A stretch of DNA of 64,000 nucleotides from contig NZ_KQ410728.1 in the NCBI RefSeq assembly GCF_001262505.1, forward strand, positions 186,001-250,000. The letters run 5' to 3'. Below, in pieces: positions 1 through 10,409 of this stretch. The notes under the pieces were generated by a model that was given only the letters and a program-made list of their open reading frames with translations, had not been told where the DNA came from and made no database searches. The position numbers were made by a program, and so were the translations under genes. Source of the DNA: Shinella sp. SUS2 (lineage in GTDB: Bacteria > Pseudomonadota > Alphaproteobacteria > Rhizobiales > Rhizobiaceae). Position 1 is the stretch's first letter, and each line of letters starts with the position of its first letter.

Positions 1-1
1 A

Positions 2-340
2 TTCTCCCGCGGCTTTGCCCAGGTGCGCACCGGTGGCGGTGCGCTGAGCCTCGAAAATGGTGTGGTGCGCGGCGAAACCGTCGGCGCCACCTTCCAGGGC
101 ACGGTGCGCGATGCCAACGGCCGGACGGACATGACGGGCACCTTCATGCCGGCCTATGGCCTCAACCGGCTGTTCGCCGAGCTGCCGCTGATCGGCATCA
201 TCCTCGGCAACGGCAACGATCGTGGCCTGATCGGTATCACCTTCAAGCTCTCCGGCCCCTTCGACAAGCCGAAACTGACGATCAACCCGCTGTCGATCAT
301 CGCCCCCGGCGTCTTCCGCAACATTTTCGAATTCCAATGA
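2..340 (+). CDS. C-terminal end of an AsmA/DUF3971-like envelope protein (partial)
   Basis: The reading frame is already open at the window edge and stops at 338-340, so only the last 112 residues are present. They show the alternating glycine-rich beta pattern of AsmA-like C-terminal regions (NGVVRGETVGATFQGTVRD) and end with LSGPFDKPKLTINPLS, then APGVFRNIFEF, the usual closing segment of DUF3971/AsmA_2 proteins in Rhizobiales. These are large periplasmic-facing proteins implicated in lipid transport or outer-membrane maintenance. The exact subfamily cannot be decided from the tail. A terminator follows at once, and tyrS converges from the other side. Confidence 0.7.
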   Translation, partial: FSRGFAQVRTGGGALSLENGVVRGETVGATFQGTVRDANGRTDMTGTFMPAYGLNRLFAELPLIGIILGNGNDRGLIGITFKLSGPFDKPKLTINPLSIIAPGVFRNIFEFQ

Positions 341-364
341 AAAAGGCCGCCCGGAGGCGGCCTT
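340..364 (-). terminator. Intrinsic terminator for tyrS (possibly bidirectional)
   Basis: A 9-bp perfect stem (AAGGCCGCC at 343-351, GGCGGCCTT at 356-364) with a 4-nt loop. Read on the minus strand it is followed by TTTTT (340-344), as expected for a Rho-independent terminator ending tyrS. On the plus strand the U-tract is short, so termination of the upstream gene there would be weaker. Confidence 0.75.
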
Positions 365-388
365 GATCTCGGTTTCGTTTGCCCGCTC

Positions 389-1642
389 TCAGGCCGGGCG
401 GACGAGGATGTGCTTCTTCTTGCCCAGCGACAGCTTGATGACGCCATCGGCGGAAACGTCCGCGGTGCCGATGACGCGGCGCTCGTCGGAAACGGCGGTG
501 TCGTTGATGCGCACCGCGCCGCCCTGCACGTGGCGGCGGGCTTCGCCGTTCGAGGCGGCAAGGCCGGCCTTGACGACGAGGCTGAGGAGGCCGATGCCGG
601 CTTCGAGCTCACTGGTGGAAACGTCGATGGACGGCAGGTTTTCGGCGATCGCGCCTTCCTCGAACGTCTTGCGGGCGGTCTCGGCGGCCTGTTCGGCCGC
701 CTCGCGGCCGTGCAGCATCGCCGTCACCTCGGTGGCGAGGATCTTCTTCACCTCGTTGATCTCGGCGCCGCCGAGCGCGGAAAGCCGGGCGATTTCGTCC
801 ATCGGCAGCGTCGTGTAGAGCTTCAGGAAGCGCGAGACGTCCGCATCCTCTGTGTTGCGCCAGTACTGCCAGAAATCATAGGCCGACAGCATGTCCGGGT
901 TCAGCCATACGGCACCGGAGAGCGATTTGCCCATCTTGGCGCCCGACGCGGTCGTCAGAAGCGGCGAGGTCATGGCGTAGAGCTGCGGCGTGCCCATGCG
1001 GTGGCCGAGGTCGATGCCGTTGATGATGTTGCCCCACTGGTCCGAGCCGCCCATCTGCAGGCGCACGTCGTAGCGCTTGTTGAGCTCGACGAAGTCGTAG
1101 GCCTGGAGGATCATGTAGTTGAATTCGAGGAAGGACAGCGACTGCTCGCGCTCGAGCCGCATCTTCACGCTGTCGAAGGACAGCATGCGGTTGACCGAGA
1201 AATGGCGGCCGACGTCGCGCAGGAACTCGAGGTAGTTGATGCCGAGCAGCCAATCGGCATTGTTGATCATCAGCGCATCCTTCGGGCCTTCGCCATAGGC
1301 GAGATAGCTCGAAAAGACCTTCTTGATGCTGGCGATGTTGCCGTCGATCGTCTCCGGCGTCATCAGCTGGCGTGCCTCATCCTTGAAGGACGGGTCGCCG
1401 ACCATGCCGGTGCCACCGCCCATCAGCGAGATCGGCCGGTGGCCGGTCTTCTGGAACCAGTGCAGCAGCATGATCTGGATGAGGCCGCCGGCATGCAGGC
1501 TCGGCGCGGTCGGATCAAAGCCGATATAGGCCGTCACGGTTTCCTTGGCGAGAAGATCGTCGAGGCCGGTTTCATCGGAGATCTGATGGATGAAACCGCG
1601 CTCTTTCAGCGTGCGGAGGAAATCGGATTTGAATTCGGACAT
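389..1642 (-). CDS. tyrS: Tyrosyl-tRNA synthetase
   Basis: Cytoplasmic class I aminoacyl-tRNA synthetase that charges tRNA-Tyr with tyrosine using ATP. The protein is 417 residues from the ATG at 1640-1642, the usual family length; the open frame extends further upstream but without similarity. Residues 50-53 are HAGG (variant of the HIGH motif) and 236-240 are KMGKS (KMSKS motif). GGSDQWGN near 198-205 is the tyrosine-pocket segment typical of TyrS. A C-terminal S4-type RNA-binding domain covers roughly residues 350-415. It is divergent from anmK, with 128 bases between the two starts. Confidence 0.97.
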   Translation of the reverse strand: MSEFKSDFLRTLKERGFIHQISDETGLDDLLAKETVTAYIGFDPTAPSLHAGGLIQIMLLHWFQKTGHRPISLMGGGTGMVGDPSFKDEARQLMTPETIDGNIASIKKVFSSYLAYGEGPKDALMINNADWLLGINYLEFLRDVGRHFSVNRMLSFDSVKMRLEREQSLSFLEFNYMILQAYDFVELNKRYDVRLQMGGSDQWGNIINGIDLGHRMGTPQLYAMTSPLLTTASGAKMGKSLSGAVWLNPDMLSAYDFWQYWRNTEDADVSRFLKLYTTLPMDEIARLSALGGAEINEVKKILATEVTAMLHGREAAEQAAETARKTFEEGAIAENLPSIDVSTSELEAGIGLLSLVVKAGLAASNGEARRHVQGGAVRINDTAVSDERRVIGTADVSADGVIKLSLGKKKHILVRPA

Positions 1643-1770
1643 GGCCTGTCTCTCTTGCCGGAATGCTTTGGGCGGGATGGGGCGGCCGGAGATAATTTTC
1701 CGGCGGACCGCCGGGCGTTTAGCACTGTTTCGCCGCATAATCACTTCAAAAGTGATTCTGGAGCGGATGC

Positions 1771-2904
1771 ATGACGGGACTGCAAACGGCGATCGGTCTG
1801 ATGAGTGGCACGAGCCTCGACGGCATCGATGTCGCGCTGCTGCGCACGGACGGCGAGGCCGTCGTCGAGCGCGGCCCCTGTCTCGCGCGCCCCTACGACG
1901 CCGCCTTCCGCCGCCGTCTGCAGGGCGCGCTGGAGGCCGCCAAGGCGATCGACGTTCGCAGCCAGCGGCCGGGCGAGCTCGCCGAGATCGAACGGGAGCT
2001 GACGTTGCGCCACGCCGAGGCCGTGCGCGCCTTCCTGGATGGGAACGGCCTGACGGCATCCGACATCGACGTCATCGGCTTCCACGGCCAGACCGTGCTG
2101 CACCGGCCGAATGCCGGCCTGACGGTGCAGCTTGGCGACGGCGGGCTGCTCGCCCGTGAAACCGGCATCGATGTGGTCTATGACATGCGGGCGAACGACA
2201 TGGTGCATGGCGGGCAGGGGGCGCCGCTCATTCCCGCCTATCACGCCGCGCTCGCCGCCGGCCTTTCCGGCGCCACCGGCAAGGCGGTCGTCTTCGTCAA
2301 TATCGGCGGCATCTCCAACATCACCTTCATCGGCGCCGGCGGGGCGATCGTCGCCTTTGACAGCGGTCCCGGCAACACGCTGATCGACCAGTGGGTCGAG
2401 GCCCATGCCGGCATTCCCTACGACCAGGGCGGCATGATCGCCTCGGAGGGCCGCGTCGATCCCGGCCTTGCGGAGCGTTATCTCAACCATGCCTTCTTCA
2501 CCGATCCGGTGCGCCGCTCGCTCGACCGCAACGATTTCCGCCCGCCCGAGGGGCCGGACGCAAGTCTTGAGGACGGTGCGCGCACGCTCGCCCATGTCAC
2601 CGCCGCCGCCATCCTGCGCTCCGCCCGCCACCTGCCGGAGAGGCCGAAACTTTATGTCGTGTGTGGCGGCGGCCGGCTCAACCGGGTGATCATGGGGGAT
2701 CTGGCGGCGCTTGCCGAGACGGAAGCGGCTGAGGTGGTGACGGCCGAGGCGGTCGATCTCGACGGCGACAGCATGGAGGCGGAGGCCTGGGCCTATCTTG
2801 CCGTCCGCTCGCTGCGTGGCCTGCCGCTCACCTTCCCAGGCACGACGGGCGTGAAGACGCCTGTTTCCGGCGGCGTACTCCAGAAACACGCAACCGGCGA
2901 TTAA
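1771..2904 (+). CDS. anmK: Anhydro-N-acetylmuramic acid kinase
   Basis: Phosphorylates 1,6-anhydro-N-acetylmuramic acid while opening the anhydro ring, giving MurNAc-6-phosphate in peptidoglycan recycling. The 377-residue length is typical. The N-terminal [15 protein letters not shown] is the diagnostic nucleotide-binding signature. GFHGQTV (about 95-101), NIGGISNIT (about 177-185) and [11 protein letters not shown] (about 195-205) are further family blocks of the ASKHA fold, and VCGGGRLN lies near the C-terminus. It starts at an ATG divergent from tyrS, the usual neighbour of anmK in Rhizobiales. Confidence 0.95.
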   Translation: MTGLQTAIGLMSGTSLDGIDVALLRTDGEAVVERGPCLARPYDAAFRRRLQGALEAAKAIDVRSQRPGELAEIERELTLRHAEAVRAFLDGNGLTASDIDVIGFHGQTVLHRPNAGLTVQLGDGGLLARETGIDVVYDMRANDMVHGGQGAPLIPAYHAALAAGLSGATGKAVVFVNIGGISNITFIGAGGAIVAFDSGPGNTLIDQWVEAHAGIPYDQGGMIASEGRVDPGLAERYLNHAFFTDPVRRSLDRNDFRPPEGPDASLEDGARTLAHVTAAAILRSARHLPERPKLYVVCGGGRLNRVIMGDLAALAETEAAEVVTAEAVDLDGDSMEAEAWAYLAVRSLRGLPLTFPGTTGVKTPVSGGVLQKHATGD

Positions 2905-2996
2905 CGCTTTCTTCGCGGGCGCCTTCTAGGATTCGTTCGGATCGCTCCGGGGCGCTTTTGCACGGAGCGGCCTTTTTGTCTTGCGTAAGGTGGCCA

Positions 2997-4175
2997 ATGA
3001 GTGGCGCGGGCTTCCTGCTGGCGGTGAATTTTCTCATCGCGCAGTGTTTCTGCATGTTTTTCCTCGCGGTGTCCGCCCGGAGCCGCAATCGCGTCGCAGC
3101 CCGCTGGTTTGCCGGCACCTATGCCGTCGCCTCGCTTTCCACCCTTTTTGAATTCCTCGTCGCCTATGCGCCGCCGGCAAGGCTCTGGGCGATCCTTGCC
3201 TTTGCCGCCATGCTCGGCGGCATGCTGATGCTGCGCATCGGTGTCGGCCATCTCTACGGCCTCCGTACGAATCGCTGGGTCCTTGCCGCCATCTTCGTCA
3301 CCTTCGTCGCGCTCGATTATGTCATCTACGACCTGCCGCGCGGCACGCTCGCCCATGCGTTGCCTTACCAGACCCCCTTCGCGGTGGCGCTCGGGATGAG
3401 CGCCTTCGCGGTCTGGCGCGCCCGCCCGGCAAGCTTCGTCGACCGGGCGCTCATCGTGCTTCTTGCGCTGACCAGCGTGCATTTCCTGGCAAAGGCCTAT
3501 GCCGCCGTGCTCGCCGGGGCAGGCAATACGGCAAAGGACTATCTCGCCAGCCAGTTTGCGCTCGTCTCGCAGAGCATGGGCGCAGTGCTGATCGTTACCG
3601 TCGGCCTGATGCTGCTCTGTGTGCTCGTGCTAGAGATCGTCGCGGAGGAGAAGGGCAATGCGGAGGTCGATCCGCTCTCCGGTCTCCTCAACCGCCGTGG
3701 TTTCGACAACCGCATCGATGCGCTGCTTGCGGGCGCGGGTCCGCATGGCCTCATCCTGTGCGATATCGATCACTTCAAGTCGGTCAACGACACCCATGGC
3801 CACCAGGGCGGCGACAACGCCATCCGCGCCTTCGGCGAGGCACTGCGTGTCGCGGCGCCGGTGGGCGCGCTGGTCGCGCGCATCGGCGGCGAGGAATTCG
3901 CGCTCTTCCTGCCGAACACCGGCAAGGAGGCGACGCTGCTTTTCGCGCAGACCCTGCGCGCAACCCGCGCCGTCGCGCCCATTCCCGGCCTGCCGCCGGC
4001 TGTGCGCATCACCGCCAGCTTCGGCGTTGCCGAGGTGACGCGCGGCGAGCCGCTGCGGTTTGCTATGCGCCGGGCGGACGATGCGCTCTATGCCGCCAAG
4101 AACGCCGGACGTGACTGCGTGCGCCAGGCGGAGCCGCCCGCTGTGGTGCTCGAGGTCGTCAAGCGCGCGAATTGA
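2997..4175 (+). CDS. Membrane-anchored diguanylate cyclase (GGDEF)
   Basis: Predicted to make cyclic di-GMP from two GTP. I choose the ATG at 2997 (392 residues), preceded by a purine-rich AAGG; an in-frame ATG 39 bases upstream is less likely. The first ~215 residues hold about six hydrophobic segments. The catalytic domain follows from about residue 225: DPLSGLLNRRGFD (start of the domain), CDIDHFKSVND (metal-binding Asp) and RIGGEEFALFLP, which carries an intact GGEEF active site. No EAL domain follows. The sensed signal is unknown; the membrane part is not a family I recognise. Confidence 0.9.
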   Translation: MSGAGFLLAVNFLIAQCFCMFFLAVSARSRNRVAARWFAGTYAVASLSTLFEFLVAYAPPARLWAILAFAAMLGGMLMLRIGVGHLYGLRTNRWVLAAIFVTFVALDYVIYDLPRGTLAHALPYQTPFAVALGMSAFAVWRARPASFVDRALIVLLALTSVHFLAKAYAAVLAGAGNTAKDYLASQFALVSQSMGAVLIVTVGLMLLCVLVLEIVAEEKGNAEVDPLSGLLNRRGFDNRIDALLAGAGPHGLILCDIDHFKSVNDTHGHQGGDNAIRAFGEALRVAAPVGALVARIGGEEFALFLPNTGKEATLLFAQTLRATRAVAPIPGLPPAVRITASFGVAEVTRGEPLRFAMRRADDALYAAKNAGRDCVRQAEPPAVVLEVVKRAN

Positions 4176-4196
4176 TCAGGCGAACATATGGCAAAG

Positions 4197-4228
4197 AAAA
4201 AGCCCGGCGAGATGTCGCCGGGCTTTTT
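4197..4228. terminator. Bidirectional intrinsic terminator
   Basis: Stem AGCCCGGCGA (4201-4210) and TCGCCGGGCT (4215-4224) with a GATG loop, flanked by A-run and T-run. It can end both the GGDEF gene (plus) and the converging hydrolase gene (minus). Confidence 0.85.
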
Positions 4229-4248
4229 CCTTTGTCTCTCTCCGCCGG

Positions 4249-4926
4249 TCAGCGAATACGCTTGGCGGCCGGTTCCGGGGTCAGTTCGCCGGCAAGACGG
4301 CGGTCGAGGTAGTCTTCGCACTCGGCCATCAGCGTTTCCGTCTGGCCGTTGAAGAAGTGGTTGGCGCCCGGCACCGTGCGGTGCGTGATCAGGATGCCCT
4401 TCTGCGTCTTCAGCTTCTCGACGAGGCCGTTGACGTCCTTCTCCGGTGCCACCTTGTCGGAATCACCGTTGATGATGAGACCCGACGACGGGCAGGGGGC
4501 GAGGAACGAGAAGTCGTAGATGTTCGGCTGCGGGGCGATGGACATGAAGCCTTCGATCTCCGGGCGGCGCATCAGCAGCTGCATGCCGATCCAGGCGCCG
4601 AAGGAATAGCCGGCGACCCAGCAGCTCTTCGAATCGGGATGCAGGCTCTGCACCCAGTCGAGTGCGGAGGCCGCATCCGACAATTCGCCTGCGCCGTGGT
4701 CGAATTCGCCCTGGCTGCGGCCGATGCCACGGAAATTGAAGCGCAGCGTCGTGAAACCGCGCTTCTGGAACATGTAGAACAGCTGGTAGACGATCTGGTT
4801 GTTCATCGTGCCGCCGAACTGCGGGTGCGGATGCAGCACGATGGCGATCGGGGCGTTCTTCTGCTTGGACGGCTGGTAACGGCCCTCAAGGCGACCGGCG
4901 GGTCCGTTGAAGATGATTTCGGGCAT
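4249..4926 (-). CDS. Alpha/beta hydrolase, COG2945-like
   Basis: A 225-residue single-domain serine hydrolase. LHPHPQFGGTMNN (about 31-43) is the oxyanion region typical of this family. GYSFG (106-110) is the nucleophile elbow with Ser108, and the acid and base candidates are the Asp in NGDSDKVAP (about 153-161) and the His in PGANHFF (about 190). Substrate is unknown; no signal peptide, so probably cytoplasmic. It is divergent from the suf locus, with 213 bases and an Irr-like box between the two starts. Confidence 0.85.
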   Translation of the reverse strand: MPEIIFNGPAGRLEGRYQPSKQKNAPIAIVLHPHPQFGGTMNNQIVYQLFYMFQKRGFTTLRFNFRGIGRSQGEFDHGAGELSDAASALDWVQSLHPDSKSCWVAGYSFGAWIGMQLLMRRPEIEGFMSIAPQPNIYDFSFLAPCPSSGLIINGDSDKVAPEKDVNGLVEKLKTQKGILITHRTVPGANHFFNGQTETLMAECEDYLDRRLAGELTPEPAAKRIR

Positions 4927-4977
4927 TCTTACTCCGGCAAGTTCGCGTTCTGGAACGGATTCTTGTCAACTGAAGTC

Positions 4978-5006
4978 TTGACGAAACCAGTCAGCTTTTC
5001 TAGAAC
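4978..5006 (+). promoter_or_regulatory. Candidate promoter of the suf locus
   Basis: TTGACG (4978-4983) and TAGAAC (5001-5006) are separated by 17 bases, an acceptable sigma-70-type arrangement although the -10 is a poor match. It lies just before the Irr-like box. The start site is inferred, not shown. Confidence 0.4.
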
Positions 5007-5010
5007 CTAG

Positions 5011-5027
5011 TTTAGAACCATTCGAAA
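5011..5027. promoter_or_regulatory. Irr-type iron control element (ICE-like box)
   Basis: TTTAGAA-CCA-TTCGAAA is a near-perfect inverted repeat differing by one base from the rhizobial ICE form as I recall it (TTTAGAA-N3-TTCTAAA). It lies 113 bases upstream of the first suf-locus gene. Iron/haem control of suf operons by Irr and RirA is known in Agrobacterium and Sinorhizobium, so this is a reasonable operator. No RirA (TGA-N9-TCA) site was evident nearby. Confidence 0.55.
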
Positions 5028-5139
5028 CTGTATAGGCGCCCACGGGACGCCGTGAGCTTGGTGTCATAAGGCAAGCCCGACGGAAAATTCAAGGAAAATG
5101 CACGCCGTATCGAATGTATCGTGCGCGCATGGGTGAGAA

Positions 5140-6297
5140 ATGACGAAGACGGAGCGCACTTATCTGGACTGGAACGCCACGGCACCCCTGCTGCCGGCGG
5201 CGCGCGAGGCCGTTCTTGCTGCGCTCGACAGCGTCGGCAACCCGTCGTCCGTGCATGGCGAGGGCCGGGCGCTGCGCATGCTGGTGGAGGCCGCGCGCCG
5301 TGACGTCGCCGCGCTGCTCAATGCGGCGCCGGCCCATGTGATCTTCACGAGCGGCGCCACCGAGGCGGCGAACCTCGCCCTGACGCCCGACTACCGCATG
5401 GGCCGCACGCCGCTTGCCATCGGCCGTCTCTATGTTTCCGAGATCGAGCATCCGGCGATCCGCGAGGGCGGGCGTTTTGCGCGCGATGCCGTGACGACGA
5501 TCCCCGTCACCCGCGCCGGCCTCGTCGATCTCGAGGCCCTGACAACGCTTCTTGCGGGCCATGACAAGGCGAAGGGCCTGCCGATGGTGGCGGTCATGCT
5601 CGCCAACAACGAGACGGGCATCGTGCAGCCCGTGAAGAGCGTCGCCGAGGTCGTGCACCGTCACGGTGGTCTTCTCGTCGTCGACGCGGTGCAGGCCGCC
5701 GGCCGCGTGTCCATCGACATTGCGGCACTCGACGCCGATTTCCTCATCGTCTCCTCGCACAAGCTGGGCGGCCCGAAGGGCGCCGGCGCGCTGATCTCGC
5801 GCGGCGAGGTTCTGATGCCCGCACCGCTGATCCGCGGCGGTGGCCAGGAAAAAGGCCATCGCTCCGGCACGGAGAACCCGGCGGCGCTTGCCGGCTTTGC
5901 CGCAGCCGCCCGCGCGGCGGTGGCGGATCTTGCCGGGCGCAACGCACGGATCGGCGCGCTGCGCGACGCACTGGAGAGCGGCATGCGGGCGGCGACGAAC
6001 GACGTCGTCATCCATGGTACGGACGTCGAGCGCATCGCCAACACCTCGTTCTTCAGCCTGCCCGGCCTGAAATCGGAGACCGGGCAGATCGCCTTCGATC
6101 TCGAGGGTATCGCGCTTTCGGCCGGCTCGGCCTGCTCCTCGGGCAAGGTCGGGCAGAGCCACGTTCTGACCGCCATGGGGTTCGACGCGGCGCTCGGCGG
6201 GCTTCGCGTGTCGCTCGGTCCGGCCTCGACAGAGGCGGATGTCGCGCGTTTTCTGGCTGCCTTTTCGCGCGTCATGGCGCGGCGACGGGCGGCCTGA
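5140..6297 (+). CDS. Cysteine desulfurase, NifS/IscS-like (first suf-locus desulfurase)
   Basis: PLP enzyme that takes sulfur from cysteine as a protein persulfide for Fe-S assembly. It is 385 residues and is a class I (NifS/IscS-type) desulfurase rather than SufS-type. YLDWNATAP opens the fold; [14 protein letters not shown] (around residue 205) holds the PLP lysine; [17 protein letters not shown] (around 328) is the long mobile loop with the persulfide cysteine. It heads the suf locus, so the operon encodes two different desulfurases (see sufS). The ATG follows a GAGAAATG context without a strong ribosome site. Confidence 0.9.
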   Translation: MTKTERTYLDWNATAPLLPAAREAVLAALDSVGNPSSVHGEGRALRMLVEAARRDVAALLNAAPAHVIFTSGATEAANLALTPDYRMGRTPLAIGRLYVSEIEHPAIREGGRFARDAVTTIPVTRAGLVDLEALTTLLAGHDKAKGLPMVAVMLANNETGIVQPVKSVAEVVHRHGGLLVVDAVQAAGRVSIDIAALDADFLIVSSHKLGGPKGAGALISRGEVLMPAPLIRGGGQEKGHRSGTENPAALAGFAAAARAAVADLAGRNARIGALRDALESGMRAATNDVVIHGTDVERIANTSFFSLPGLKSETGQIAFDLEGIALSAGSACSSGKVGQSHVLTAMGFDAALGGLRVSLGPASTEADVARFLAAFSRVMARRRAA

Positions 6298-6436
6298 CGG
6301 GAATCTTGCGGGAACGCAAGTTTTCGCTTGCCAAAAGGTGGGAAAAACCGCCTTTGGCGCTTACATAAGCGGCGGGAGGCCCCGCCAGACGTTGACAAAC
6401 TGCCGGACCTTGGATCCGGCGAGATTGGAGAACGAT

Positions 6437-7906
<1,470 letters not shown>

Positions 7907-8021
7907 TCGGGTGAAGGAATGTCCCGGCGGCTTCCGCCGGGGGGGCCGGACAGGTCCTTCGATGAAGTTTCCGTGTGATCCGTTATATTAGCGGGATGCG
8001 GTTCTCATCGGGAGACACGAC

Positions 8022-8183
8022 ATGGATCCGGTCAATCTGACGTATTACGCCGTGGTATGCGGTGGACTGGCAGCGTATGCGCCCAACGTTCGGAACGTGG
8101 CGATACGCACGGTTTTGGGGCTCGGCCTTGGCGGGTTGTCCGCCGCGATGCTCCCGTTGGTCCACTTCTTCCTCGGCTTCTGA
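8022..8183 (+). CDS. 53-residue membrane peptide between sufB and sufC
   Basis: An ATG preceded by GGGAGACACGAC starts a 53-residue frame that ends at the TGA 8181-8183, 48 bases before sufC. The product begins MDPVNLTYYAVVCGGLAAYA and continues with a second hydrophobic stretch (TVLGLGLGGLSAAMLPLVHF), so it looks like a two-helix inner-membrane peptide with a short polar loop (PNVRNVAIR). The ribosome site and coding-like composition argue that it is real. Similar small genes may sit here in other rhizobia, but I cannot check that. Function unknown; position suggests co-transcription with suf genes. Confidence 0.6.
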   Translation: MDPVNLTYYAVVCGGLAAYAPNVRNVAIRTVLGLGLGGLSAAMLPLVHFFLGF

Positions 8184-8231
8184 AACCAAGACGGGAGCGT
8201 TTGACCGCTCCGAACGCAGGACCGAGAGACC

Positions 8232-8987
8232 ATGCTTGAAATCAAGAATCTGCACGCCCGCATCGCCGAAGACGGCACCGAGATCATCCGCGGCCTGAAT
8301 CTCACCGTGAAGGCCGGCGAAGTCGCCGCCATCATGGGCCCGAACGGCTCGGGCAAGTCGACGCTCTCCTACATCCTCTCCGGCCGCGAGGACTACGAAG
8401 TCACCGACGGCGACATCCTTTACAACGGCGAGAGCATTCTGGAACTCGACCCGGCCGAGCGCGCCGCCAAGGGCATCTTCCTCGCCTTCCAGTACCCGGT
8501 CGAAATCCCCGGCGTTGCCACCATGCAGTTCCTGAAGGTTGCGATGAACGAACAGCGCAAGGCGCGCGGCGAGGCGGAACTGACGACGCCGGACTTCATG
8601 CGTCGCGTCAAGGAAGCTGCCGCCGAGCTGAAGATCGCCCCGGAAATGCTGCGCCGTCCGCTCAATGTCGGCTTTTCCGGCGGTGAGAAGAAGCGCGCTG
8701 AAATCCTGCAGATGTCGCTGCTCGAGCCGAAGCTGTGCGTCCTCGACGAGACCGACAGCGGCCTCGACATCGACGCGCTGAAGATCGTCGCCGACGGCGT
8801 CAACGCGCTTCGCTCGCCCGACCGCGCCGTCATCGTCATCACGCACTACCAGCGCCTGCTCGACTACATCGTGCCCGATACGGTGCACGTTCTCTACAAG
8901 GGCCAGGTCATCAAGTCCGGCGACAAGACGCTGGCGCACGAGCTGGAAGCAAACGGTTACGCCGACATCATCGGCGCCGCCGCCTGA
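8232..8987 (+). CDS. sufC: Fe-S assembly ATPase SufC
   Basis: ABC-type ATPase of the SufBC2D scaffold; ATP binding drives the conformational change that exposes the SufB-SufD interface. It is 251 residues with Walker A GPNGSGKST (about 37-45), Q-loop FLAFQYP, signature LNVGFSGGEKKR (about 145-156), Walker B CVLDETDSGLD (about 171-181) and the H-loop in VITHYQRLL. It is soluble, with no membrane segments. It sits between the small peptide gene and sufD, which starts 24 bases after its stop. Confidence 0.97.
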   Translation: MLEIKNLHARIAEDGTEIIRGLNLTVKAGEVAAIMGPNGSGKSTLSYILSGREDYEVTDGDILYNGESILELDPAERAAKGIFLAFQYPVEIPGVATMQFLKVAMNEQRKARGEAELTTPDFMRRVKEAAAELKIAPEMLRRPLNVGFSGGEKKRAEILQMSLLEPKLCVLDETDSGLDIDALKIVADGVNALRSPDRAVIVITHYQRLLDYIVPDTVHVLYKGQVIKSGDKTLAHELEANGYADIIGAAA

Positions 8988-9010
8988 CGGCTTGGCGAAG
9001 GAGTGATCTC

Positions 9011-10285
9011 ATGAACATGCAGACAGGCATGAAGCTCTCCGTCGCCGAGACGGCGCTTTGCGAAGCCTACGACCACGCGCTCGGCGAACTGCCGGGTGAT
9101 GGTGCCGTGCTCGCTGCCCGCGACGTCCTCATCAGCGACTTCAAGGATGCCGGCCTTCCGACGCGCCGCATCGAGGCCTGGCACTATACGGACCTCAAGG
9201 CGCTGCTGCGCGCCGTTCCGGCCTTCGATCCCGCAGCCTCCGCCGCGCGGATCGGGCCGCTGGTCGAGGGGGCGACGGTGCTGTCCGTCGTCAACGGCCT
9301 TGCGGAGGCCCGCGGCTCGGTCGAGGGCGTGACGCTGCGCACCTTTGCCGATGCGCTGGCCGACGGCACGGCCGCGGCCGGCCTTGCTGCCCGTGACCGC
9401 GACGACGCGATCGGCCGTATCAACGGCGCGTTCGTTCGGGACGGTTTCGTGCTCGATTTCCCCGCGGGCACCGAGCTGGCAGCACCGCTCGAAATCCAGA
9501 CGGTCCAGAATGCGGGCCAGGCCCATACGCGCTTCCCGGTGAGCTTCGGCGCGAATACCAAGGCGACTGTCATCGAGCGCCATGCGGCGGTCGGCGACAC
9601 CGCGGCCTTCGTCACGACGGTCAGCGACCTCTCGCTTGCCGACGGTGCCGATATTACCTGGGTTATTTTGCAGGGGCAGGGTGGGGCGGACACCCATCTC
9701 GGCCAGATCCGCATCACGCTCGGCACGGACGCAAAGCTCCGCCTTTACGTGATCAATGCCGGCGGTAAGCTCGTGCGGCAGGAAATCCATGTCGTGGTGG
9801 CGGGCGAGGGCTCCGACCTCATCCTGCGCGGCATCAACCTGCTCGGCGGCGAGACGCACAACGACGTGACCTTCACGGTCGGTCACGACGTGCCGAACAC
9901 GACCTCGACGGAAGTGATCCGCAACGTGATCTTCGATCGCGCGCGCGGCGTCTTCCAGGGCCAGATCCGCGTTGCGCCGGATGCCCAGAAGACCGACGCC
10001 AAGATGTCGTGCAACACGCTGCTGCTTTCGGACGAAGCGGATTTCTCGGCCAAGCCGGAGCTCGAAATCTTCGCCGACGACGTGCAGTGCGGCCACGGTG
10101 CGACCGTGATCGACATCGACCACACGCAGCTCTTCTACCTGATGGCCCGTGGCATCCCGGAAAACAAGGCGCGCGCCATGCTGGTCAACGCCTTCGTCGC
10201 CGAGATCGTCGAGGAGCTGGAAGACGAGCCGCTGGTCGAGGCGCTGGAAGGCGTCATCGCCGACTGGCTCGACAAGCACGCCTGA
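9011..10285 (+). CDS. sufD: Fe-S assembly protein SufD
   Basis: Partner of SufB and SufC in the scaffold complex. It is 424 residues from the ATG at 9011, which follows GAAGGAGTGATCTC. The N-terminal region is helical (RRIEAWHYTDLKALLR is a family block), followed by the beta-helix core, and the C-terminus has CGHGATVIDIDHTQLFYLMARG with the conserved histidine pair, ending in the paired helix FVAEIVEELEDEPL. The sequence is complete with no gaps compared with the family. Confidence 0.96.
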   Translation: MNMQTGMKLSVAETALCEAYDHALGELPGDGAVLAARDVLISDFKDAGLPTRRIEAWHYTDLKALLRAVPAFDPAASAARIGPLVEGATVLSVVNGLAEARGSVEGVTLRTFADALADGTAAAGLAARDRDDAIGRINGAFVRDGFVLDFPAGTELAAPLEIQTVQNAGQAHTRFPVSFGANTKATVIERHAAVGDTAAFVTTVSDLSLADGADITWVILQGQGGADTHLGQIRITLGTDAKLRLYVINAGGKLVRQEIHVVVAGEGSDLILRGINLLGGETHNDVTFTVGHDVPNTTSTEVIRNVIFDRARGVFQGQIRVAPDAQKTDAKMSCNTLLLSDEADFSAKPELEIFADDVQCGHGATVIDIDHTQLFYLMARGIPENKARAMLVNAFVAEIVEELEDEPLVEALEGVIADWLDKHA

Positions 10286-10409
10286 TCAGGCGCTATCCCG
10301 GGCCGGACCGCAGGACGGTCGGCCGGGGGTTGCGCAAACAAGAAAAGGAGCGCTCGCGGTTCGAAGGAACGGGAACGCTCCAGGGCACGCCTGACATAGG
10401 ACGAACGAG

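Noticed and set aside
6239..6436. Extending sufB upstream to the start of its open frame
   Set aside because: The extension overlaps the desulfurase 3' end and lacks similarity, whereas the ATG at 6437 has a ribosome site and gives the family length.
10286..10409. Riboswitch or small RNA between sufD and sufS
   Set aside because: Inverted repeats (GGAGCG...CGCTCC) exist but match no class I know, and the stretch is short; an ordinary intergenic hairpin is sufficient.
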